Shown: positions 7,474-16,283 of the stretch, piece by piece
Layout: every line of letters begins with the position of its first letter
Position numbering within the stretch: the stretch's first letter is position 1
Assembly: GCF_003367245.1 (NCBI RefSeq)
Contig: NZ_QRGR01000027.1
Coordinates: forward strand, 22,966-86,965
Source of the DNA: Pontibacter diazotrophicus
GTDB lineage: Bacteria > Bacteroidota > Bacteroidia > Cytophagales > Hymenobacteraceae
Length of the DNA: 64,000 nucleotides
Direction: 5' to 3'
Position numbers and translations under genes: made by a program
Notes under the pieces: generated by a model
What the model saw: the letters and a program-made list of their open reading frames with translations, nothing else
Told to the model about the DNA's origin: nothing
Database searches by the model: none

Positions 7474-8283
7474 TCAGGCACCAACTAGTGCTGCCAACGC
7501 ACGATTATAGTTCACAAACTCAGATGGCTTTTTACCTGAGAAATCGCAGAAGTCCCTGATAAAGTGTGCCTGGTTATAATAGCCACCTTCATGCACCAGA
7601 TCCATCCAGATACCCGAAGAAGTAGTGGATAAGTGGGAGACATAGTTAAATCGCTTGATCCGGGAAAATAACTTCGGGCTCACGCCTATTTTCTCAGAAA
7701 AGCGCCTCCTGAACTGCCGCGGGCTAATGCAGAGTTCATCTGACAACTGACTGATAGACAAAATACCCTTGTGTTGTATGATGGTAGCTAAAGCACCGTC
7801 TACCACATCTAATGTGTGGTTGGCGTTATAAAGCTTATGCAACAGGAACTGCTCCAGCACTGCAATCCGCTGCTGGTTTGTATTACTTTCCAGTATCTGA
7901 TGCTCCAATTGAACTGCTTCTCTCCTTAACACCAGGTTTAAATCTGTGCGCAGGCCAGTAAATGCTATCATCGGTATGCCTAGCAAGTGGGTAAGCCCCG
8001 CTGGCCAGAAAGCGACACCAACCATACCGAGCTTCCCGCTCAGGCGCAATGTGTAGTTTTTTGTAAACTGCCCGGCTACAAAACAGTTGGGCACGCTTTC
8101 CCAGCTGCCTTTTTCATTCGATACCTGATAAGGGTCGCCATAGTTGAACACCATTCCACCAAGGCCATTAGGAGGAGAATGTATCTCCAGGGGGGCTACC
8201 AATTGCTGCTGGTTTTCCCAGACATAGTAGCACATGACGTAAGGCTGTAAGGCAGCAGAGGGTTGATATTTAAGATATATCAT
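7474..8283 (-). CDS. AraC-family transcriptional regulator
   Basis: From the ATG at 8281-8283 the protein has 269 residues. The C-terminal part carries two helix-turn-helix units of the AraC/XylS type: SISQLSDELCISPRQFRRRF followed by GVSPKLFSRIKRFN, and a second helix pair ending GYYNQAHFIRDFCDFSGKKP. The N-terminal 150 residues (LQPYVMCYYVWEN and on) resemble the DUF6597/effector-sensing domain found with AraC DNA-binding domains in Bacteroidota. The frame extends to a TTG at 8322, but MIYLKYQPSAAL is the more natural start. An 11-bp inverted repeat 64-98 bp upstream may be an autoregulatory site. The SnoaL-like gene downstream is the most likely regulated neighbour. Confidence 0.88.
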   Translation of the reverse strand: MIYLKYQPSAALQPYVMCYYVWENQQQLVAPLEIHSPPNGLGGMVFNYGDPYQVSNEKGSWESVPNCFVAGQFTKNYTLRLSGKLGMVGVAFWPAGLTHLLGIPMIAFTGLRTDLNLVLRREAVQLEHQILESNTNQQRIAVLEQFLLHKLYNANHTLDVVDGALATIIQHKGILSISQLSDELCISPRQFRRRFSEKIGVSPKLFSRIKRFNYVSHLSTTSSGIWMDLVHEGGYYNQAHFIRDFCDFSGKKPSEFVNYNRALAALVGA

Positions 8284-8346
8284 AACCTGCCTATTTTGGT
8301 GATAAACAAAACCTGAGAACAAATGAGCTGGAGATTCTGAACGACC

Positions 8347-8381
8347 TTTAGCCTGTAGCGGGTGAACATTTACAGGCTAAA
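8347..8381. promoter_or_regulatory. Inverted repeat upstream of the AraC-type gene
   Basis: TTTAGCCTGTA (8347-8357) is exactly complementary to 8371-8381, with a 13-base spacer. It is 64 bp before the start codon at 8283 and has no T-run. It could be an operator or a UTR hairpin. Confidence 0.4.
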
Positions 8382-8491
8382 CCGAAAACACAGCTCAAAT
8401 ATTCATTTATACATACCAAATATAACTATGCTTATTTATGTAATCAAGTGCTGGTAACGGAATATTTAAGCCTGAAGCATGCATAAAAAAA

Positions 8492-8519
8492 CTCCCATCC
8501 TTCATCTGAAGAATGGGAG
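8492..8519 (-). terminator. Terminator after the amidohydrolase pair
   Basis: CTCCCAT pairs with ATGGGAG, with further pairing of CTTCA and TGAAG inside. On the minus strand a run of seven T residues follows, 25 bp after the stop codon at 8545. Confidence 0.88.
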
Positions 8520-8544
8520 CCTGTTCTTAAATCAGCTTGTTTGC

Positions 8545-9768
8545 TTATTTACACTCTTTGTTCACTTCTTTGCCATCGATGATGACGGCGCAGACATGTG
8601 TAGTATACTCAAACGGGTCACCATCGAACAGAACCACATCGGCATCTTTGCCTTTCTCCAGTGAGCCGATGCGATGCTCCAGGCCAATAAGCCTGGCCGG
8701 TGTGGTGGTAACGGCAGCCAGGGCCTGTTCCTGGGTCATGCCATTGGCAACGGCTACGCCTGCCTCAAATAACAGCACACGTGCCCGCGGCACATACTGC
8801 TCGAACCCGCTTTGTATCGCAATCGGCACGCCCGCTCTGGCCAACACGCCCGCTGTTTCAAACGACATGTTTTTACTATCTCCATTTGCCCGGGCCATTG
8901 TGGGGTGAAGTATAACAGGCACGCCTGCAGCCTTTATCTCATCTATCAGAAGATAGGCTTCCGCGCCTCCGTCCAGAATCATATCCAGGTCAAACTCCTT
9001 TGCCAGGCGCAGGGCAGCCATGATGTCATTGGCTCTGTTTGCCGTAACGAGCGCCTTGTACTTTTTATCCAGCATACCAGTCAGGTACTCCAGTTTCAGG
9101 TTGCGGTCCGGGCGCTTACTCACATCCGCATTTGCTGCCTTTCTTGCATACGCCTGTGCTGCTTGCAACTCGGCCCGCAGCATGGCCATGCCCTTGGCCG
9201 AGGTCTTGGGAGAGTTATAGTTCTCTCCTACTGTTGCCCCAAGGGTAAAGGCAATCATCTTCGTGGTATCCATCAGCGTAGCAAAACCATCCGGCGATGT
9301 TTTAATCGTCATGGTCTGCCCACTTACCAAGGCACCTGGCCCGTGGCCGGTGTTAATAGTTGTCACGCCATGGTTGCGCACCCACTCCACCAGCTCCTCC
9401 TGCGGGTTGTAGGCATCCAAGGCACGGAGTTCCGGCTGAATCGGAGCAGTTTTCTCCAGTTGCTGCTGGTCGGCGGGAATGTTATAGATACCTGCCAGGC
9501 CTACGGAAGTATGGGCATCTACAAAACCGGGTGTGACTACCTTGGCTGTGTAAGTGACGTAGCCCTGAGGCACCTGCACGGCATTAGCTGCACCCACTGC
9601 CTCTATCTTGCCATCTTTTACCAGCACCACCCCGTTTTTTATAGGCGCTCCGGCCATGGTATAAACCGTTTCCCCTTTTATAGCCAACTGCTGTGCCTGA
9701 GCCTGTGGCATATTTAACATAACCGCCCCCATCAGTAGGGCAGCGGCCAGTTGTATCTTCTTTTTCAT
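8545..9768 (-). CDS. Secreted amidohydrolase-family protein lacking metal ligands
   Basis: A 407-residue protein with a Sec signal peptide (cleavage after about residue 25, QAQAQ). It has the small beta-sandwich and TIM-barrel layout of COG1228 amidohydrolases (ENGVVLVKDGKIEAVG-like opening, RIGSLEKGKDADVVLFDGDP ending). The metal site is broken. The first HxH motif reads DAHTS (84-88), the strand that should give His reads MILDGGAEA, and the terminal Asp region reads IQSGFEQY. Its neighbour at 9903-11204 keeps DTHSH, LVLHHVSEA and FHTDDG at the same places. It is therefore probably a non-catalytic partner or has an altered mechanism. It lies 134 bp downstream of that gene on the same strand, probably in one operon. 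Confidence 0.85.
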   Translation of the reverse strand: MKKKIQLAAALLMGAVMLNMPQAQAQQLAIKGETVYTMAGAPIKNGVVLVKDGKIEAVGAANAVQVPQGYVTYTAKVVTPGFVDAHTSVGLAGIYNIPADQQQLEKTAPIQPELRALDAYNPQEELVEWVRNHGVTTINTGHGPGALVSGQTMTIKTSPDGFATLMDTTKMIAFTLGATVGENYNSPKTSAKGMAMLRAELQAAQAYARKAANADVSKRPDRNLKLEYLTGMLDKKYKALVTANRANDIMAALRLAKEFDLDMILDGGAEAYLLIDEIKAAGVPVILHPTMARANGDSKNMSFETAGVLARAGVPIAIQSGFEQYVPRARVLLFEAGVAVANGMTQEQALAAVTTTPARLIGLEHRIGSLEKGKDADVVLFDGDPFEYTTHVCAVIIDGKEVNKECK

Positions 9769-9790
9769 GATGATTTTATATTAGATAAAA

Positions 9791-9882
9791 GACAAAGGCC
9801 TGTTTGATGAAAGACAGCCGATAAAGTAACTCCTATCAGTAGCACATCCTGGATACATTATAAAAGTCTTTCATCCTTTGTC
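9791..9882. repeat. Interrupted inverted repeat between the amidohydrolase genes
   Basis: GACAAAGG (9791-9798) and ATGAAAG (9807-9813) pair with the continuous segment CTTTCATCCTTTGTC (9868-9882), with an 8-base bulge on the left arm. It could fold in the intercistronic RNA. There is no strong T-run, so read-through is likely. Confidence 0.45.
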
Positions 9883-9902
9883 AAGGAGCCTTTCGTCAGG
9901 TT

Positions 9903-11204
9903 CTAATGTGTGTGGTAGTGGAGTTCTCCGTCGTAGGCATTGTATCCGCCGGTGGCAAAGGCTTTGTCTTCGGGGTTGCTGAAGTCGAAGCGCTTCTGCC
10001 CCTCTACCCACGTTTGCTCCACCCGGGTGTACACACTAAACGGCTCCCCGTTCAGCACAATAAAATCAGCGTCTTTGCCTTCCTCCAATGAGCCAACGCG
10101 GCTATCCAATTCCAGCATTTTAGCGCCTGCAATGGTTAGAGCCTCCAATGCTTTCTCCGGACTCATTCCTGCCCGCACGCCCAGGGCGGCCCCACGTATA
10201 AACAGGCGGGAGTCGGTAATGCCATCGTCGGTGTGGAAGGCGGTGAGCACGCCTGCTCTTTCCAGTGCTGCCCCGTTGGTATTGCTGATTTCAACCGCTT
10301 CCGTTTTACCACCCGGGGAGTCGAGCGTAATAATAGAAGCCGACACACCGGCTTTTGCAATTTCATCAGCCGCTTTCCAGGCCTCGCTTACGTGGTGGAG
10401 CACCAGCTTAAAGCCGAACTCTTTCTGCAGCCGCAGGGCCGTGAGAATGTCGTCGTAGCGGTGGGTGTGGAAGTGGACGATGCGCTGGCCATTCAGCACC
10501 TCCACCAGTGGCTCCAGCTGCGGTTTTCGCTCCGGCATTTTGTCGGCTTTGCCTTTGGCTGCCTTTACTTTTCCGTCATACTGCTGCGCATCCAGCAACA
10601 GCTGGCGCACCATGGCCGCCGACTTGGCTCTTGTACCCGGAAAGGGAGCGGCTTTCATAGGGTTGGTGCCATTGGCCATTTTCATGCCCCCGCAAATACC
10701 ATTCGTCACATCCTCACAGAAGGCCAGGTCACTGATGGTGTTGCCCTCCCGCATTTTCAGGTACACCGTCTGCCCGCTCATTAAGTGGCCGGAGCCAGGC
10801 ATCACGTTCACCGTTGTAATACCTCCTGCCAGGGCGCGCTTAAACGTGTCACTGATGGGGTTGATGCCATCAATGATGCGCACGTCGGGGTGCAGGGCTG
10901 CAGAGGCGTCGCCGCCCGAGCCTTCGCCCAGGTGCGAGTGCGTGTCTACCAGGCCGGGCATCAGGACTTTACCTGTCATGTCGAATTCCACGGCACCTTT
11001 GGGCACCCGTACTTTATCGGCGGTGCCCACGGCTGTTATTTTCCCGTGCTGCACCACCAGCACGCCATTCTCAATGGGCTGCCCAGCCATAGGAATAATT
11101 CTGGCGCCCCGGAAAACATGCGGCTGCTCCTGTGCTATCAGAGGCCCACTGCCCAGTAACAACGCGAAACCAAGGGTGGCCAACAATCGCTTATTGGTTT
11201 TCAT
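9903..11204 (-). CDS. Secreted amidohydrolase (imidazolonepropionase-like)
   Basis: A 433-residue periplasmic or exported enzyme with a signal peptide (MKTNKRLLATLGFALLLGSG, cleavage near residue 24). It is a metal-dependent amidohydrolase of the COG1228 type. DTHSHLGEG (87-95) supplies the HxH pair, VHFHTHRYDD and LVLHHVSEAW supply further His ligands, and FHTDDG carries the catalytic Asp. The C-terminal SLEEGKDADFIVLNGEP belongs to the small beta domain. Family members hydrolyse cyclic amides, dipeptides or similar bonds, but the substrate here is unknown. The terminal YNAYDGELHYHTH is unusually rich in His and aromatic residues. It is first in a probable two-gene operon with its ligand-deficient paralogue. 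Confidence 0.9.
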   Translation of the reverse strand: MKTNKRLLATLGFALLLGSGPLIAQEQPHVFRGARIIPMAGQPIENGVLVVQHGKITAVGTADKVRVPKGAVEFDMTGKVLMPGLVDTHSHLGEGSGGDASAALHPDVRIIDGINPISDTFKRALAGGITTVNVMPGSGHLMSGQTVYLKMREGNTISDLAFCEDVTNGICGGMKMANGTNPMKAAPFPGTRAKSAAMVRQLLLDAQQYDGKVKAAKGKADKMPERKPQLEPLVEVLNGQRIVHFHTHRYDDILTALRLQKEFGFKLVLHHVSEAWKAADEIAKAGVSASIITLDSPGGKTEAVEISNTNGAALERAGVLTAFHTDDGITDSRLFIRGAALGVRAGMSPEKALEALTIAGAKMLELDSRVGSLEEGKDADFIVLNGEPFSVYTRVEQTWVEGQKRFDFSNPEDKAFATGGYNAYDGELHYHTH

Positions 11205-11392
11205 AAAATATAAAGGTGATAATGTAGGTTAGTTTAGTCTTCCAACTTAGCTATTTTATCTTTCCCGTGAAAGCAACAGGAAATGATTCCTGTTCATACT
11301 CCTGGTAAAGCTCCTTTCAAAGCCTGCCTATATCCTAAGCGCCGAAACTGCGTTAATAACAGGACAGAAAACAACCTAACAGAAAACAAACC

Positions 11393-12058
11393 ATGAAAAC
11401 AAGCATTAAATCATCTTCACAAAAACTCTTATCATACTTCATCATTTTAGTAATAGGTACCGGTGTTTATGGCTGCGCCGCGTCCACGGAGGTAACCGGT
11501 TCCTGGAGAAGCCCGGAGGCTACAACCCAAAACTATAACAATGTGGTGGTAGCCGCCATGACAGACAATGTGCAGGCACGCCAGATAATAGAAGAGCAGA
11601 TGCAAAACGAGTTAGCACAGCGGGGAGTAAATGCGATCAAAAGCATCGAACTTTTCCCGCCCTCTGCCACAGACAGGCAGGGAGGAGACCCTGATATGAT
11701 GCTACAGCGTATCCAGGGAGAAGGCTATGACGGTATTGTTACAGCAGCCGTGGTAGACCAGGAAACAGAAACGCGTTATGTACCCGGCAATTATGGCTAT
11801 GCACCAATGACCCGCTTCGGTTGGTACGGTTCTTTTAGAGGTTACTATGGGCACATGTCACCTATGATATACGATCCTGGCTACTACACTGAAGACAAAG
11901 TATACTTTTTGGAGGCGAACCTTTACGATGCCCAATCAGAGAACCTTGTTTGGTCGGCGCAGTCCCGGTCATATGACCCAGGCACTGTTACCTCTTTCGC
12001 CGATGAGTTTGCTGAGGTTACCGTGAGGCAAATGGCACAGGATAACATCATTCCGTAG
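11393..12058 (+). CDS. Lipoprotein, DUF4136-like
   Basis: A 221-residue lipoprotein with the lipobox GVYGC near residue 28. The mature part begins AASTEVTGSWRSPE and continues with an alpha/beta region (NNVVVAAMTDNVQARQIIEEQMQNEL, then GYDGIVTAAVVD). A Gly/Tyr-rich strand (RYVPGNYGYAPMTRFGWYG) and a final EANLYDAQSENLVWSAQSRS unit follow. The alternation and the last unit resemble DUF4136 lipoproteins, whose function is not known. The gene stands alone between a divergent amidohydrolase gene and a convergent M28 gene, with a shared terminator behind it. No TAnnTTTG box was recognised before it. Confidence 0.7.
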   Translation: MKTSIKSSSQKLLSYFIILVIGTGVYGCAASTEVTGSWRSPEATTQNYNNVVVAAMTDNVQARQIIEEQMQNELAQRGVNAIKSIELFPPSATDRQGGDPDMMLQRIQGEGYDGIVTAAVVDQETETRYVPGNYGYAPMTRFGWYGSFRGYYGHMSPMIYDPGYYTEDKVYFLEANLYDAQSENLVWSAQSRSYDPGTVTSFADEFAEVTVRQMAQDNIIP

Positions 12059-12125
12059 GTTATCGGTTAGCAGGGGCAGGTACTAAACCAGCTTATTCCT
12101 GCCTTAATATTTATCAACTTTGTTT

Positions 12126-12170
12126 AAAAGAAGAAAGGCCTCCTTTACACAGGGAGGCCTTTCTTCTTTT
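12126..12170. terminator. Bidirectional terminator between convergent genes
   Basis: An 18-bp perfect stem (12126-12143 with 12153-12170, core AAGGCCTCC) is flanked by A-rich and T-rich runs. It serves both the DUF4136-like gene (+) and the M28 gene (-). Confidence 0.93.
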
Positions 12171-12192
12171 TGTCTGTTCTAAACATCTGGTT

Positions 12193-13200
12193 CTACTCAT
12201 TGTACAGCACATGCAGCACTGTCTGCCCTACGGCTTTCAGGGTGTTTTTGCTGATCACGTCCATATTGTCGCTATGGCGGTGATGGTAAGGGCCAAAGTA
12301 GTCATCCGGATTACTCATGTTATACTCTATAATATCAATCATGCGGATGTTACCCAACCGGTTCACATAGTAGTGGTCGTCGATAATAGCGGGGGCATTC
12401 TCGTACTTAAAGTAATCAGAGTAGCCAATCCTGTTACCCGCTTTCCATACTTTGTTTACAACTTCGCGGGCAAATTGCATGGAGTGTCCTTCGCGGGCAA
12501 AGCGGGCATTCTCGGCACCCACCATGTCTAACAGAATCCCGTAGTTGGCCCTGTAGTTAGGCACGTGTTTGTTCTTACTCCAATACTGGGAGCCAAGGCA
12601 CCATGTATCGTCTTTGTAGGGCATTCCGCTGTCATCGGGCTGCCCGTAATCCTCTCCGTCAAAAAAGATAATATCTACGCCTACATCCGGTTTCTGCTGT
12701 GCCTCATGTATGGTTCTGGCAATTTCCAGCAGCACGCCTACGCCACTGCCACCATCGTTGGCACCAGCAATTGGGGTGTTCGGTTCATTCTCGTCTTTAT
12801 CGGCAATAGGCCGGGTGTCCCAGTGGGCGGCCAGCAGCACACGGTTGGCAGCACCGGGGTTATAGGAGGCAATAATGTTGCGCAGGTTCAGTGTCGTGCC
12901 ATCGTAGGCCTGCATCTGAAACTTCTGCTCTTTTACCTCTGCGCCATATTCCTCCAGCTTTTCCACAATCCACTCGCCAGCAGCATAGTGCTCCGCCGTG
13001 TTGGGTACACGCGGGCCAAAGTTCACCTGCTTCTCCACCAGCGCATAGGCCGTGTCAGCATTAAAAGCAGGGGCCTGCACGATTTCTTCCTGTTCCTCTA
13101 CCCTTACCTGCCGCGCCGCGCCGTTATCGGCAGAGTCGCAGCTGTAAAAGGCCAGAGAACCACAAAGTAGCAGTGCCAGCATGTTCAATTTATTCTTCAT
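12193..13200 (-). CDS. M28-family zinc peptidase/glutaminyl-cyclase-like lipoprotein
   Basis: A 335-residue lipoprotein (lipobox AFYSC, Cys21) with an M28/glutaminyl cyclase fold. Zinc ligands are visible at His126 and Asp128 (AHWDT), Asp149 (GANDGGSG) and Glu183 region (FFDGEDYG), with a C-terminal His in GPYHHRHSDN. The FFDGED pattern and length resemble bacterial glutaminyl-peptide cyclotransferases. An aminopeptidase role is equally possible from sequence alone. The frame extends to a TTG at 13212, but the ATG at 13200 gives a proper signal peptide. That ATG lies inside the last codons of cysS (11-nt overlap), so translation is probably coupled to cysS. Type IX cargo often carries N-terminal pyroglutamate, which makes a cyclase role attractive but unproven. 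Confidence 0.85.
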   Translation of the reverse strand: MKNKLNMLALLLCGSLAFYSCDSADNGAARQVRVEEQEEIVQAPAFNADTAYALVEKQVNFGPRVPNTAEHYAAGEWIVEKLEEYGAEVKEQKFQMQAYDGTTLNLRNIIASYNPGAANRVLLAAHWDTRPIADKDENEPNTPIAGANDGGSGVGVLLEIARTIHEAQQKPDVGVDIIFFDGEDYGQPDDSGMPYKDDTWCLGSQYWSKNKHVPNYRANYGILLDMVGAENARFAREGHSMQFAREVVNKVWKAGNRIGYSDYFKYENAPAIIDDHYYVNRLGNIRMIDIIEYNMSNPDDYFGPYHHRHSDNMDVISKNTLKAVGQTVLHVLYNE

Positions 13201-14686
13201 AAGCCCAGTCAATTCCTGTTTTCAGGTCTTTGATCACGATGCCCTGCTTTTTCAGTTCGGCACGGATCACATCGACCTTATCATATTGTTTGGCCTCTTT
13301 GGCCTCTTTATAAAATTGCAGTACAAGGTCCAGCATCTCCTCCACGTCTCCCAGTGCTTCTTCCTGCAGCCCCAGCACTTCCAGCACCAGTTCCTGGTAA
13401 GTATCCCGGATGGTATCAAAGGTGCCCCGCGAAAGCTGCTCCATCTTTATCTGCCCCAGGTTCAGGCTGTTGATCTTTTTGAGCAGGTTAAAAAGCGAGG
13501 CAATCGTACGGGCTGTGTTCAGGTCATCATTCAGGCCCCTGTAGCAATCCTCTGTCAGCTTCAGCAGTTCCTCGTTCAGTTTGGCATCCGGCTCTACTGC
13601 CGCTGTGTCTTCTGTATACCTTATCTTTTTCAGAATATTCAAACCGTTCATCAGTTTGGTGTAGCCTTTGCGGGCCGCCTGCAGTGCCTCGTTGCTAAAA
13701 TCGAGCGTGCTGCGGTAATGTGCCTGTAGTATAAAGAAACGGATGGTCATGGGGCTGTAAGCCTGCTCCAGCATCTCGTGGTTGCCGCTGAACAGCTGGC
13801 TCAGGTTGATGAAGTTACCCAGTGACTTACCCATCTTCTGCCCGCCCACGGTAATCATGTTATTATGAATCCAGTAACGGGCACCTTCGCCATGGTCGCA
13901 GCTCGCCTTGTTCTGCGCTATCTCGCACTCATGGTGCGGGAACATCAGGTCTAAACCTCCTCCGTGTATATCAAAGGTTGTGCCTAAATATTTGCGGCTC
14001 ATGGCTGAGCACTCCAGGTGCCAGCCCGGAAAGCCGTCGCTCCACGGTGAGGGCCAGCGCATGATGTGCGTGGGAGATGCTTTTTTCCAGAGCGCGAAAT
14101 CTACAGGTGATCGTTTTTCCCCCTGTCCTTCCGTGTCGCGGGTGTTGCCCAGCAGGTCCTCTACTACACGTCCGGAGAGCTTGCCGTAATTGTGGTCTTT
14201 CTGGTAGGCCTGCACATCAAAGTAAACCGACCCGTTCACTTCGTAAGCAAAGCCATTGTCCAGTATCTCCTGTATCATCTCTATCTGCTCGATGATATGG
14301 CCGGAGGCACGCGGCTCAATGTCCGGCGGCAGCACATTCAGTTTGCGCAGTTCCTCGTGGTAGATATTGGTATAATGCTGCACCACTTCCATCGGCTCGA
14401 GGTGCTCCAGTTTGGCTTTCTGTTGGATTTTGTCCTCGCCCGAGTCGGCATCATTCTCCAGGTGGCCTACGTCGGTTACGTTGCGCACATAGCGTACTTT
14501 GTAACCCTGGTTTTTGAGGTAGCGATACAGAATATCGAACGTAACGGCACTGCGGGCATGGCCCAGGTGCGGCTCTCCGTAAACGGTTGGCCCGCAGACA
14601 TACATCCCCACAAAGGGGGCGTGCAGCGGCTCAAACACCTCTTTTTTTCGCGTAAGCGTATTGTACAGGTTCAGTTTCTGTTGCAT
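13190..14686 (-). CDS. cysS: Cysteine-tRNA ligase
   Basis: A 498-residue class I aminoacyl-tRNA synthetase that charges tRNA-Cys. The HIGH motif is HLGH (40-43) after the zinc-binding Cys31 (YVCGPT). The other zinc ligands are Cys226 (HLECSAM), His252 and Cys254 (HHECEIAQ). The KMSKS loop reads KMGKS (284-288), a tolerated variant. The C-terminal helical DALR-type anticodon region follows (NDDLNTARTIASLFNL). Length is typical of the family. Transcription probably continues into the M28 lipoprotein gene, whose start codon overlaps the cysS stop. The endonuclease/phosphatase-like gene lies 111 bp upstream on the same strand. Confidence 0.97.
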   Translation of the reverse strand: MQQKLNLYNTLTRKKEVFEPLHAPFVGMYVCGPTVYGEPHLGHARSAVTFDILYRYLKNQGYKVRYVRNVTDVGHLENDADSGEDKIQQKAKLEHLEPMEVVQHYTNIYHEELRKLNVLPPDIEPRASGHIIEQIEMIQEILDNGFAYEVNGSVYFDVQAYQKDHNYGKLSGRVVEDLLGNTRDTEGQGEKRSPVDFALWKKASPTHIMRWPSPWSDGFPGWHLECSAMSRKYLGTTFDIHGGGLDLMFPHHECEIAQNKASCDHGEGARYWIHNNMITVGGQKMGKSLGNFINLSQLFSGNHEMLEQAYSPMTIRFFILQAHYRSTLDFSNEALQAARKGYTKLMNGLNILKKIRYTEDTAAVEPDAKLNEELLKLTEDCYRGLNDDLNTARTIASLFNLLKKINSLNLGQIKMEQLSRGTFDTIRDTYQELVLEVLGLQEEALGDVEEMLDLVLQFYKEAKEAKQYDKVDVIRAELKKQGIVIKDLKTGIDWAYEE

Positions 14687-14797
14687 GATAAATCAAGTAT
14701 ATACACCCTCAGGTGAAGCGCTTTCAGGCGCGTCGGCCAGTATTATCCGGCTGATTAATGGTTCAAAACTATAAATATTGCTTTCGATCTCCTAACG

Positions 14798-15937
14798 CTA
14801 CTCTTCCTCCTTTGGCTCCAGCATATACTTTGCCGATATCGGAAAGTGGTCCGATAGGGCCATCTCGTAGTGTGTCTCGAACTCGTAAGCCTGAAGCCCG
14901 TCAGAGTAAAACTGATTGTCGATCCGTAAGAACGGCAACGGTCCGTTATAAGTAGCTCCCAGCCCGCTACCAGCCTCTACAAATGCGTTCGTCAGTTCTT
15001 TCGCCAGTTCGTTGTAAGTGTAGCTAAAAGGAATGTCGTTGTAGTCGCCGCTGATAACAAAGGGGTACGGGCATGTTTTAAAATGCTCCAGCAGGAGTTC
15101 CACCTGGTAGCCACGCTTCACGAATCCGTTTCGCAGGCGCCTTGCCACGTTACGGCCTTCCTTCTTAAAACTCTCCTCGTCGCTTCCGATAGCAGTATAG
15201 GTATTCTCAATATCCTCCGCCTTAATGCTCATAGACTGCAGGTGCGTGGCATACACCCGTACCGTATCCCCATCCATGTCCAGGTCTGCCCATATTGCGC
15301 GGTTACCGCTGGGCTTCTCAGAAAAATGGATGACTCCTTTATCTACAATAGGAAATTTGGAGAATATGGCCACCCCTAAGTCACCGTGTTTGCTGCTGGA
15401 ACTGGCTGCGGAAAAGAAGTGCTCCTTGCCGTACCGGGCACCTATCCTGCTGATGATGTTGAAATCATATTCTTTTGAGTTAGGGTTGCTGTAGAACTCC
15501 TGCAGGCAATATACATCTGCCGGATGCGAGGCCACCCAGTCCACCATCTCGGAAGATACGCCTGCGGTTAGCCTTTCTTTGCCATGGTACGCGGTAAACA
15601 TGTGGGTATTCAGGCTCATCACATGCAGGGTTTTAGCATCCTGTGGCGGCAGTTCTTTTACCAGGCCCAGCGGCAGCAGCCGCTCATAGTAAGTCCAGCC
15701 CAGCACCATCACCGCCAGGGGCAAAAATAAAAACCAGGAACGGCGCAGCGCCCAGTAGAGCAAAAACAGGAAATTCAGCACCAGTGCCCCCGGCAGGGAG
15801 AAGGCTATAAAGCCCGCAGGCCAGAAATCATAAGGGGGCACCTGCATACACAGCACCCCCAGCAGCACCCACAGTACCACTGCGATGTTGAGAATGAGCC
15901 ATATCCGGGTGCGTATTTTTTTGAAGGTATCCGACAC
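14798..15937 (-). CDS. Membrane endonuclease/exonuclease/phosphatase-family protein
   Basis: About 379 residues with three predicted transmembrane helices in the first 90 residues, then an endonuclease/exonuclease/phosphatase (DNase I-like) domain. Key residues are visible in MSLNTHMF, VYCLQEFYSN (catalytic Glu), ISGDYNDIPFS (Asp, Asn) and ALSDHFPISAKY (Asp-His pair). Such membrane-tethered proteins are common in Bacteroidota and may hydrolyse phosphodiesters outside or in the periplasm. Start choice is uncertain. An ATG at 16024 would add 29 residues (MKFRLQGIIYTDF and on) that do not look like protein of this family, while the GTG at 15937 gives VSDTFKKIRTRIW. A TAAGTTTG promoter box lies 5 nt before this GTG, which favours a leaderless start. 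Confidence 0.85.
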   Translation of the reverse strand: MSDTFKKIRTRIWLILNIAVVLWVLLGVLCMQVPPYDFWPAGFIAFSLPGALVLNFLFLLYWALRRSWFLFLPLAVMVLGWTYYERLLPLGLVKELPPQDAKTLHVMSLNTHMFTAYHGKERLTAGVSSEMVDWVASHPADVYCLQEFYSNPNSKEYDFNIISRIGARYGKEHFFSAASSSSKHGDLGVAIFSKFPIVDKGVIHFSEKPSGNRAIWADLDMDGDTVRVYATHLQSMSIKAEDIENTYTAIGSDEESFKKEGRNVARRLRNGFVKRGYQVELLLEHFKTCPYPFVISGDYNDIPFSYTYNELAKELTNAFVEAGSGLGATYNGPLPFLRIDNQFYSDGLQAYEFETHYEMALSDHFPISAKYMLEPKEEE

Positions 15938-16188
15938 AAAAGCAAACTTACGAATTATGATAGTATCTATTTCTATCCCACGCCTGAAGTCCGTATATAT
16001 TATGCCCTGCAGCCTAAATTTCATGGACTACAACGCTATCCCGGCACTACCCGAACTAAATTACAGCTGCTGCTGTTACATACCAAGGCCACACGTAAAG
16101 GGCCTCCTGCACAGTTCGGCTTTTGCCATCTCTTCCTTGTAATTAAGTGATTGCGATAATTTAATACAGGCATTGGCAATACGCTATG

Positions 16189-16219
16189 TTGTTTATCTAA
16201 GGATTTTGTAGTAAATTTG
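16189..16219 (+). promoter_or_regulatory. Bacteroidota-type promoter of rimP-nusA-infB
   Basis: TTG (16189-16191), a 20-base spacer and TAAATTTG (16212-16219) match the -33/-7 consensus (TTTG, TAnnTTTG). The predicted 5' leader of about 60 nt contains a hairpin AGGGGAC/GTCCCCT at 16242-16260 ahead of the rimP start. Confidence 0.75.
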
Positions 16220-16283
16220 TGCCATTATTTCCAAGGAGATGAGGGGACACGGAGTCCCCTTCTTTATTTCTTAACCGTTTGCT

